From Marinoscillum sp040218045 (lineage in GTDB: Bacteria; Bacteroidota; Bacteroidia; Cytophagales; Cyclobacteriaceae), in the NCBI GenBank assembly GCA_040218045.1, contig JAVJQA010000048.1, forward strand, positions 34,654 to 98,653: a DNA stretch of 64,000 nt, read 5' to 3'. The position numbers were made by a program, and so were the translations under genes. Shown here one piece after another: positions 1-7,564 of the stretch (position 1 is the first letter of the stretch; the number at the start of each line of letters is the position of its first letter). The notes beneath the pieces are model-generated. The model worked only from the letters and a program-made list of their open reading frames with translations. It was not told where the DNA came from and searched no databases.

Positions 1-1
1 A

Positions 2-466
2 GAAAATATCATTGGGAGTTACCCAGAGTCTGAAGTATCGGGTATTGAAGTAGTAACAGAGGACAATGAAATAAGGTTGAAATTTGATGTCGTCAAATAT
101 CATGATGGGGACATCATTTATCTGCAACCGGTCCAAGGTGGTGCTATTTTGGAAAATCCGTTTAAAAGAGAAGAAAGACAGTCGAGCATTGATTGGCCTT
201 ATGGATTTAACAAAACCACAATTACAAGGATTACCCTACCAGAAGGATATATTGCTGAAACCCCAGAAGCTGCAAATGTGGCACTTCCCGATAAGGCCGG
301 CAGGTTTCTTTACTCAGTAAATCAAATGGGAAACACCTTGAATATCATGAGTACTTTTAAACTTGACAGGACGGATTTTTCGGCACAAGATTATCCGATG
401 CTCAAACAGTTTTACCAGATTGTTGCTGATAAGAATAATGAAATGGTTGTGATAAAAAAACAATGA
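2..466 (+). CDS. C-terminal part of a DUF3857-type transglutaminase-like protein (5' truncated by window edge)
   Basis: The reading frame is open from the first bases of the window and ends at a TGA that overlaps the ATG of the next gene (ATGA). About 154 residues are visible. They have the beta-rich, soluble look of the C-terminal region of DUF3857/DUF3858 proteins, which in Bacteroidota lie behind a transglutaminase-like core. The downstream neighbour is a full-length member of this family, so this is probably the first of a tandem, translationally coupled pair. The catalytic core, signal peptide and true start lie outside the window. No function beyond a probable periplasmic or envelope-associated role can be given. 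The family call is inference from context and general character. Confidence 0.55.
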   Translation, partial: ENIIGSYPESEVSGIEVVTEDNEIRLKFDVVKYHDGDIIYLQPVQGGAILENPFKREERQSSIDWPYGFNKTTITRITLPEGYIAETPEAANVALPDKAGRFLYSVNQMGNTLNIMSTFKLDRTDFSAQDYPMLKQFYQIVADKNNEMVVIKKQ

Positions 467-2358
467 GAGCATTAACCTGTATATCACTTTTATTCTTGGC
501 AATAATTCCGGCTTTCAGTCAGTTGATCCGTCTTGGTCACCTTCCCGACTCTCTCAAGACTGATGCCAATGAAATGATACTGGAGGATAATACCTACTTC
601 AACATCAAGGATATCCACTCCTCAAAACTGAGAAGAAACTATCGGGCCGTCATATTGAACAGTAAGGCCGATAATCTGACCGACCTTGTACTTTATTATA
701 GCAACTTCCGGGAGATAGTTGATGCTGACATCAAAATTTACTCTTTATTGGGAAAAGAGCTTGATCATATCAAGCTCAAGGACTTTGGGGACTTTAGCAC
801 CAAAGGTTATAGTGTAGCATCAGACTCTCGTGCCAAATACTATAAAATCACGGAAAACAGGTTTCCTTATGTGATCGAAGTAGCCTATGAAGTGAGTTAT
901 AAAGGCTCAATGTTTTATCCAGCTTGGATACCTCAGTCCTCAGAGAACCTAAGTGTAGTGGAGGCCAAACTCATCATTGAAGCTCCGGTCAACTCTTTCA
1001 GGCATAAATCTTCTGGAGTTATGCCAAAAATCAGCACTAGTGACGGCCGTGATCGTTACGAATGGTCGGTGGCCAGCTTACCGGCTTTTGAGTATGAGAC
1101 ACTTTCCTACTCTATTGAAGATTATGCCCCAGTGGTTTATACCGCTCCCAATGACTTTGAAATGGAGGGCTATGAAGGAAACTTGTCAAGCTGGGATAGT
1201 TTTGGCCTGTGGATCAACCAACTCAACGCCAATAAAAACACGCTCCCACCCGGAAGTGTAGAGCCTATTACCAGTCAATTTGATGAGTCCTATACTGTTA
1301 TCGACAAAGTACAGACCGTCTATCAATACTTACAGGACAATACACGGTATGTAAGCATTCAGCTTGGTATTGGTGGCTGGCAGCCATTCGAATCCGGATT
1401 TGTGCATGAAAATAAATACGGGGATTGTAAGGCCTTGTCCTTCTATACCCAATCACTTCTCAAGGAGATTGGTATAGATTCCTACTATACATTGATCAAC
1501 GCAGGTGCCTACAGTCACAGGACGAACCCGGATTTTCCTGAAGCTCATTTCAATCATGCCATCCTCACCGTGCCCATGGAGAATGATACCATTTGGCTGG
1601 AATGCACATCGCAGACCAACCCTTTTGGTTACCTCGGCAAGTTTACCAGCAACAGGTTTGCACTCATGGTGACTGAAGAAGGCGGCGTGATGATTAAAAC
1701 GCGGGACTATAATGAGTCAGAAAATGTACAAACAACAATTGCAAACGTAGCAGTAAATGCAGATGGCTCTGCAGATATTGACCTAACCCGAAACTACTCT
1801 GGTTTAGAAATTGAAAATGACAGCTACAGGGGTGCTACTTTAAAATCTGAAACGGAACAGAGAAAATGGTTTTACGATAAGCACAGCTGGGGAAATCTGG
1901 AGCTAAAAGAACTCACCATTGACAAAATCAGCTACGAGGAATTGCCAAAAGGAGCAATTAAAGCAAATCTAGTGTTAAAAAATGCGGCATCTTCCAATGC
2001 CAACAGGCTCTTTTTCAAACCAACGATTTTCACAGACATCAGTGGCCTGAAACTCAACGGCTCATCTCGTAAATATCCCCTGGAAGTGAGGTATCCATAT
2101 AGCCAGGTAGATACCCTAATCGTGAGCTTCCCGGAGCAATTCTATCCCGAATCTAAACTAGGTGATGAAGAGATCAATAGCGTGTTCGGAAATTACTCAA
2201 GAAGGGTGATCCAGCAAGAAAATAAGTTTGTCATCATTAGAACCTTCAGTTTGAAAAAAGGCGAATACACACCGGAAAGTTACGGCGATTTCAAAGGGTT
2301 TATCAGGGAAGTACAGAAGTACGACCGAAAGCGACTTGTTATGATCAACAAAACCTGA
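463..2358 (+). CDS. DUF3857 domain-containing transglutaminase-like periplasmic protein
   Basis: A 631-residue protein with a Sec signal peptide (residues 1-20, ending AFSQ). A DUF3857 beta-domain fills roughly residues 40-230. The transglutaminase-like papain-fold core follows at about 270-390, with C322 in YGDCK, H365 in FNHAI and E380 in WLECT at the triad positions, and a beta-rich DUF3858-like tail ends the protein. Proteins of this layout are common in Bacteroidota and sit in the periplasm; substrates are unknown, and they may act as peptidases, amidases or cross-linkers. The ATG overlaps the stop of the upstream gene by four bases, indicating translational coupling. The third triad residue is Glu here where Asp is usual, which may alter activity. 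Confidence 0.85.
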   Translation: MRALTCISLLFLAIIPAFSQLIRLGHLPDSLKTDANEMILEDNTYFNIKDIHSSKLRRNYRAVILNSKADNLTDLVLYYSNFREIVDADIKIYSLLGKELDHIKLKDFGDFSTKGYSVASDSRAKYYKITENRFPYVIEVAYEVSYKGSMFYPAWIPQSSENLSVVEAKLIIEAPVNSFRHKSSGVMPKISTSDGRDRYEWSVASLPAFEYETLSYSIEDYAPVVYTAPNDFEMEGYEGNLSSWDSFGLWINQLNANKNTLPPGSVEPITSQFDESYTVIDKVQTVYQYLQDNTRYVSIQLGIGGWQPFESGFVHENKYGDCKALSFYTQSLLKEIGIDSYYTLINAGAYSHRTNPDFPEAHFNHAILTVPMENDTIWLECTSQTNPFGYLGKFTSNRFALMVTEEGGVMIKTRDYNESENVQTTIANVAVNADGSADIDLTRNYSGLEIENDSYRGATLKSETEQRKWFYDKHSWGNLELKELTIDKISYEELPKGAIKANLVLKNAASSNANRLFFKPTIFTDISGLKLNGSSRKYPLEVRYPYSQVDTLIVSFPEQFYPESKLGDEEINSVFGNYSRRVIQQENKFVIIRTFSLKKGEYTPESYGDFKGFIREVQKYDRKRLVMINKT

Positions 2359-2473
2359 GAATTGTCATTGAATTGGTCCGTGGTTCTGATGGATTTCAAA
2401 ACCTATCCTCTTTGCTTGTCGATAAGGCTAACCGCCGGGACTACTGTTGTTCTGCTTTAACCGTACTGTCAGC

Positions 2474-3667
2474 TTATGGATGATGGTGTTTTTGTTGGCT
2501 GTCTTTTAGTTCCCTTTCTGTTTCTCTAATTAGTTCATTCAATCCATCTGTTTTCGGGTCGAGATTCTGGGCTTGTAAGAAAAATCCCATTGCTTCTCCA
2601 TATTCTCTTTTGTCTTTATGGTAGATCCCAAGGTTTTTGTACGCATAGGAGTTCTTATCGTCGATATTCATTGACTTTTCAATATCATTAAGTCCTGCTT
2701 TGATTTTCCCCAATTTTATTTTTGACAGTCCACGGTTATTGTAGGCATAAGCAAAATTTGGATTTAACTCAATTGCCTTGTCAAAATCCGCTATAGCATC
2801 TTCATATCTATTAAGAATATTTAAGGTGTATCCACGATTGTTTAAAGAAAAGAAGGCTTCTGGATTCATTTTTAAGGACTCTTCATAAAGATCTAATGCG
2901 ATTTGATGATCCCCAGAGAAAGAATATGCTAAAGCGTAGTTGCAGTAATCTTCCGCAGATAACTCGCACTTTCCTGCGAATCCATCGAACAGTGTAATGG
3001 CTGTTTTATAATGCTCACCTTTCATATTGAGCGCAATTCCTAGACGAAGAATGTTGGGGTCTGGTTGAATTGAATAAACTTGCTCAAAGAATAAGATTCC
3101 TTTTTCTATTTCATTATTCGTGTAATATTGACTTAAAAGAGTAATCTCCTTGTAAACATGTCGATACTCTCTAAGTAGACGTAAGCTCTGCCCATCATTA
3201 TATGTTAAGGTCCCGTCATGGAGCATAATTGGATTTTTATTCGGACTAATATTCTGAAAGAAGTCAATAATAGACGAAAAGAACAGAAAAATCGAGACCA
3301 ATTTTAGCGCACCATGAGACTCTGAAAAGATCAGGATATAAAGACAAGCAGTAGAAACCAAGAAAGAGGTCAATGGGCCAGCAATCGTAAAAATATAACC
3401 TTGTGAGAATGACATGTGAGTTGAAGTTGTAGTACACAATCCATGATTCCATAAGAACGGGTTGTATTTAAAGTGGATCGTAAACCTACCAATTCTTAAA
3501 TGTATCCCCTTTTTAGGATCACCATATGAACCCACATAAATTGAAATTTGGTCATTGAATAAAATTAGGCCGGCAATCGCGTGTCCCATTTCATGGAGAA
3601 TAACAGTGAATATTCTTGTCAAGGCCAAAAGAAGAAAGATAATTGCAAGAATTATTAGGAACTCCAT
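2474..3667 (-). CDS. M50-type membrane zinc metalloprotease fused to C-terminal TPR repeats
   Basis: A 397-residue protein. The N-terminal hydrophobic segment carries HEMGH (H25, E26, H29), the zinc-binding signature of site-2-protease-like peptidases. After further membrane segments comes NKNPIMLHDG (about residues 140-150), which resembles the distal Asp-Gly zinc-ligand motif of the M50 family. From about residue 160 the chain is soluble, with about four TPR units up to residue 385 (for example NNRGYTLNI and NNRGLSKIK helices). M50 enzymes cleave transmembrane substrates; the TPRs could recruit a partner (inference). The gene stands alone, with a divergent intergenic region holding a phased repeat at its 5' side. 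Similar M50-TPR fusions may be described, but I do not recognise a named member. Confidence 0.75.
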   Translation of the reverse strand: MEFLIILAIIFLLLALTRIFTVILHEMGHAIAGLILFNDQISIYVGSYGDPKKGIHLRIGRFTIHFKYNPFLWNHGLCTTTSTHMSFSQGYIFTIAGPLTSFLVSTACLYILIFSESHGALKLVSIFLFFSSIIDFFQNISPNKNPIMLHDGTLTYNDGQSLRLLREYRHVYKEITLLSQYYTNNEIEKGILFFEQVYSIQPDPNILRLGIALNMKGEHYKTAITLFDGFAGKCELSAEDYCNYALAYSFSGDHQIALDLYEESLKMNPEAFFSLNNRGYTLNILNRYEDAIADFDKAIELNPNFAYAYNNRGLSKIKLGKIKAGLNDIEKSMNIDDKNSYAYKNLGIYHKDKREYGEAMGFFLQAQNLDPKTDGLNELIRETERELKDSQQKHHHP

Positions 3668-3798
3668 TTATCTAGCATAAAATGATTCGAGGCAGGAGAT
3701 GTGGCCATATCCTTTCTATACAATACTTAAAACAAAGAAACCGTCCACAAACGGCCAGTTTTGCATTACGAACCCATCACCTCCGGCTTTTTTTATCC
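3668..3798. other. Intergenic stretch upstream of the M50 gene
   Basis: About 130 bases between the start of the minus-strand M50 gene and the phased CATG array. It should hold the M50 promoter. I see no clear TTG / TAnnTTTG pair, no RNA gene and no convincing reading frame. Confidence 0.4.
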
Positions 3799-3996
3799 CA
3801 TGTCAACAACACACCCTTTCATGTAGACAAAATACCCGTCATGTTGATACATAGAGCCTCCATGTTGAGGTAAACATACATCATGTTAAGTTAACCACCA
3901 TCCATGTCCGACATGAAGGGTATATAATCCAACATGACAGAATATTATTTGGCATGGTAGGTGAAATATCGGCATGACAGAATTTTATTTGGTATG
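3799..3996. repeat. Phased CATG array, 20-21-bp period, two arms facing a central palindrome
   Basis: CATG tetramers start at 3799, 3820, 3840, 3861, 3882, 3903, 3912, 3933, 3953 and 3973, and a TATG follows at 3993. Steps are 21, 20, 21, 21 and 21, then a 9-base jump, then 21, 20, 20 and 20. In the left arm every CATG is followed by T. In the right arm the tetramers read as the reverse orientation, and the arms meet at CATGTCCGACATG (3903-3915). Bases between the tetramers are mostly unrelated, except for two near-copies around 3933-3950 and 3973-3990 (GACAGAAT-TTATTTGG). The array lies between the divergent M50 gene and the broken MBL gene. Function is unknown. Confidence 0.7.
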
Positions 3997-4131
3997 ATGG
4001 CGTTCACAACTACGAGAAAATCATCAAAGTCAACCGTAGGCTCTATTAGACAAGCCATGGCGGTTTTTGGAAACCAAAATGTCAAAACTTTTCTCCCTAA
4101 AAGATGTTCTAACCATCAAATCTACACAACC

Positions 4132-4881
4132 ATGAAAACCCTACTTACCCTCCTCCTCTCCAGTGTTACGCTTTTGGCGCAAGCACAGGCTAAAGTTGAC
4201 CTAATCCCCGCCGAGCAAACAGACATCAAAGTCCAACCAATCACTCACGGATCACTGATCCTGGAATGGACCGGTGAAGTAATCTATATAGACCCGTATG
4301 GTGGAAGTGCATTATATGCAGGCCAGAAAGCACCAACCATGATCTTGATCACAGATATTCACGGAGATCATCTCAACGTGGAGACTCTGGAAGCCATTGA
4401 AACGGAAAAGGCCAAATTTGTGGTGCCTTAAGCAGTAAAAGAAAAACTCCCGGAGCAGTTTCAAAAAAACCTCTCCACGCTGGCCAATGGAGAAACCAGT
4501 AAGGTGAACGACATCACAATTTCAGCCATTCCAATGTATAACCTACCGGAAAGCCCGGACTCACGACATACCAAAGGAAGGGGTAATGGATACATCCTGC
4601 AGCTAGGTGGTAAAAAAGTCTACATTTCAGGAGACACTGAGGATATTCCCGAGATGCGTGCACTCGAAGGAATAGATGTTGCCTTTGTATGTATGAACCT
4701 ACCCTACACCATGGATATTAACCAGGCGGCCAGTGCTGTCCTGGAATTCAAACCAAAAATCGTTTACCCTTTTCACTTTAGAGGTCAAGGTGGGCTTAGT
4801 GATGTTGAAGGGTTTAAAAAACTAGTCAATGATGGCGATGCCTCCATTGACGTAAGGTTGAGGGAGTGGTATGCAGAATGA
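4132..4881 (+). pseudogene. MBL-fold metal-dependent hydrolase, interrupted by an in-frame TAA
   Basis: Read through one stop, the frame gives about 249 residues of a metallo-beta-lactamase-fold hydrolase of the UlaG-like kind. It has a signal peptide (residues 1-20, ending AQAQA), THGSLILEW, the metal motif TDIHGDH (H77, D79, H80), a strand with SGDTED, and the late metal-binding His in VYPFHFRGQ. Codon 100 (4429-4431) is TAA where relatives would usually have a sense codon; CAA is one base away. The frame is unchanged on both sides, so this is a nonsense mutation and not a frameshift. It may be a recent pseudogene, a sequencing error or a readthrough case. A start further upstream at 3961 is open but encodes no signal peptide or domain. 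The 3' end abuts the convergent permease gene. Confidence 0.75.
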
Positions 4882-7560
4882 TCATTCACATTTCAGGGAT
4901 TCTACTGGATTCGTCCGGGAGATAGATATAATTTGAGAGCCGATGGTCAGGATTCCCAAAACCATAAGAATCAATGAGCTTATCAAAACTGTACCCCACC
5001 CAAATTGGATTTGATTAGGGATATTGTCAAGCCAGAGCCGATTGGCATAGTAGCTTAGCGGAGCAGAAATGGCAATGGCTATTATTAAAAGGATCAGAAA
5101 AGATTTACCCAATAGGACAGCCAACTGACCAACGCTCGCACCCAGAACCTTTCGAATACCAACCTCTTTTACACGACGCTCAGAAGTATATATCGCCATG
5201 CCCAACAAGCCCATGCAGGAAATCAATATAGCCAGAAAGGCAATGAACCCAATAACCGAAGCTACATCTCCAAGCCATTGATTACCCAATGCCAGCTCCT
5301 CATCGTAGATAGCATAACTGAACGGGTGAACCTGATCTACAGACCGCCATTTCGTCTCTAAAGCTTCTATGCTTGATCGCATGCTACCCGGTGCTAATCT
5401 TACATTGACGTTGCTAATCAATTCTGGCTGATACCAAAGAATCAGGGGCGTGTCGCCCTCTCCCATTATTGGGGTTTGAAACTTAAAATCAGCAATTACT
5501 CCAACGATTTTGTAGGTATGCTCTTGGGAATATCCTGCATACGCTTGCCCAACAGCCTCTTCAGCGGTTTCAAAACCAAGAAAGTGAACCATCGATTCAT
5601 TTACGATCGTCCAGTTCTCACCGGTATTTTTTGTATTGAGTCCCTGTCCAGCGATTAGTTTCAACCCCATATTGTCTATATAATTGGGACTGACACTGAG
5701 GCGCTCCGCTTTACTCCATTCATCATCCTCGATTCGTCTTACCGTTACGCCATTGGCATTAGGTGTAGCCAAGATAAATTCACTCGCTGACACCTGCTCT
5801 ACGCCAGGTACTTTGCTGAACTCATCTATTAAAACGCTGTAGTCATTTCCCTGAGTAGGGATATTCACAATGTTGGTTGTATTAAACCCGTATTCAAACT
5901 CCACAAAATGACGAAACTGACGCACAATAAGGATGGAGGTAATAATAAAGAACAATGAAAAGACAAACTGTGTAACACTCAATACTTTACGCAGTCCCAA
6001 CCTGCCTGAGCCACTCGTTCCCTTATTTTTCAGGGCTCCTATAGGTGAAGACCTGGAAAGAACCATAGCCGGATATAAGCCAGCTATCAAGCCCACCAAT
6101 ATGGCAAAGCCAATGAAAAGAAGGTAAACGGAAAGGTTAGCTGATAGGTCAAGATTGATCTGTCGGGCTACCCATAGATCCAGGAATGCAGGTTTTAGCG
6201 CAAACAGCATCAGGTTAGCAATTATCAACGCACAAAGTGCAACCAAAACTGACTCAATCAGAAACTGAAAGATCAAGCTTTTTCGTGTGGCGCCGTTAAC
6301 TTTTCTCACGCCTATCTCCTTCAGCCTGGTCAGCACCCTCGCAATGGACAGGTTGGTATAGTTCAGACCTGCCGAAAACATGATCACCAGAGCCAGGAAT
6401 CCAAGAAAATAATAAACTTCTATCGGCAATCGCAATGAGATTGGATTACCTAGAAATCGACCAGGAGTGATTGCGCTCAATGGCTGGATCAACAATTGCA
6501 GGTCTTCTAAATCCTCATTTTCAGAATATTTGATGTTGCTCAAGTCGCTCAACGCAACCTGTAAGTCTGAAGGAGTTGTACCCTCCCGGAGTTCTACATA
6601 GGTATAGCATTTAGAATAATTAGCCCAATTCTCCCTTAGATCACTCACCTTGCCGGCATGATGAAGTGGCACCAATGAAGCTGCCGAAACCAACACATCA
6701 AACTTGATATGTGACTTGTACTGACTGGCATCAATCACGCCTTTTATGGTAAAGGCTCCGTAATCAACTGGTGTAGATCCACGCTCGGTTCCCAGGTCGA
6801 TCTTGACCGGCTTGAGCCCCCGCTGGGAAAACATTACCGTCTTGCCAATTGGATTCGTGTCATTAAACAACTTATATGCTACTTCGGATGATATAACTAT
6901 TGAGCTTGGATCATTGAGAGCGGTTGACTTTTCCCCTTTTAGGAGATCGAAACCGAAGACATCAAAAAACTGGTCATCTGCAAAAAACCCACGTACTTCT
7001 GAAGATTTGTCCTGCTCTAGATTGATAGCATCTCCACCTATGCCTGGCATTAGAAATGTAGCACTTTCCACAAAAGAATAGTCCTCACGCATGGTCTGCG
7101 CAAGTGGAAAGGGGCTTGAAGCGTTGGGGTTCCCCGAATCAGGCCGCTTGGAGAGAATGCGGTAAATCCGTTCCTTATTTGGGTGAAACTCATCATAACT
7201 GGTTTGATCTGCCAGCATGAGGATAACAAGAAGTGCCACAGACATGGCCACAGCCAAGCCAAAAATATTGATAAACGAAAACGTTTTGTACTTCAGAATG
7301 CTGCGCATCCCTACTTTGAGATAGTTTTTAAACATAATCCAGTTATTGAGTTGAGTATTTGATTTGAGTCCTATGATGTCTGGTCGAAAAAGCTTAATTA
7401 CCTCCCAGGAAAATTGCCATTTGGCTCTTATCTTATTTTTATTCTGAGCGTTTTCCTCATATAGCTCAATGAGATCACCCTCGATGTATTTGAGTAGCTC
7501 AGGCTTGCAGAACCAGCGCAGAAAGCGCAGTGGAAGTTTTGGAGGTGTAGTTCTTTCCAT
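4882..7560 (-). CDS. MacB/FtsX-like ABC transporter permease with prefix domain
   Basis: An 892-residue protein. Residues 1-75 are the soluble permease prefix domain (PPKLPLRFLRWFCKPELL, IEGDLIELYEE). A first membrane helix follows at about 95-115, then a MacB-type periplasmic core domain. The first FtsX membrane block at about 385-500 contains RLKEIGVRKVNGATR; a second periplasmic domain follows; and the second FtsX block starts near residue 795 with RVKEVGIRKVLGAS. That is the double-unit layout of lipoprotein or antimicrobial-export type permeases. No ATPase gene lies nearby, so it must use one encoded elsewhere or act without one. The gene is the last of a minus-strand group of related permeases, four bases after its neighbour, and probably co-transcribed. 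The substrate is unknown. Confidence 0.88.
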   Translation of the reverse strand: MERTTPPKLPLRFLRWFCKPELLKYIEGDLIELYEENAQNKNKIRAKWQFSWEVIKLFRPDIIGLKSNTQLNNWIMFKNYLKVGMRSILKYKTFSFINIFGLAVAMSVALLVILMLADQTSYDEFHPNKERIYRILSKRPDSGNPNASSPFPLAQTMREDYSFVESATFLMPGIGGDAINLEQDKSSEVRGFFADDQFFDVFGFDLLKGEKSTALNDPSSIVISSEVAYKLFNDTNPIGKTVMFSQRGLKPVKIDLGTERGSTPVDYGAFTIKGVIDASQYKSHIKFDVLVSAASLVPLHHAGKVSDLRENWANYSKCYTYVELREGTTPSDLQVALSDLSNIKYSENEDLEDLQLLIQPLSAITPGRFLGNPISLRLPIEVYYFLGFLALVIMFSAGLNYTNLSIARVLTRLKEIGVRKVNGATRKSLIFQFLIESVLVALCALIIANLMLFALKPAFLDLWVARQINLDLSANLSVYLLFIGFAILVGLIAGLYPAMVLSRSSPIGALKNKGTSGSGRLGLRKVLSVTQFVFSLFFIITSILIVRQFRHFVEFEYGFNTTNIVNIPTQGNDYSVLIDEFSKVPGVEQVSASEFILATPNANGVTVRRIEDDEWSKAERLSVSPNYIDNMGLKLIAGQGLNTKNTGENWTIVNESMVHFLGFETAEEAVGQAYAGYSQEHTYKIVGVIADFKFQTPIMGEGDTPLILWYQPELISNVNVRLAPGSMRSSIEALETKWRSVDQVHPFSYAIYDEELALGNQWLGDVASVIGFIAFLAILISCMGLLGMAIYTSERRVKEVGIRKVLGASVGQLAVLLGKSFLILLIIAIAISAPLSYYANRLWLDNIPNQIQFGWGTVLISSLILMVLGILTIGSQIISISRTNPVESLKCE

Positions 7561-7564
7561 AACC

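Noticed and set aside
3799..3996. CRISPR array or simple microsatellite
   Set aside because: Only four or five bases are conserved per step, spacers are 15-17 bases, and orientation switches at the centre.
3961..4131. Upstream extension of the MBL-fold gene
   Set aside because: It runs through the repeat array and has no signal or domain; the ATG at 4132 opens a clean signal peptide.
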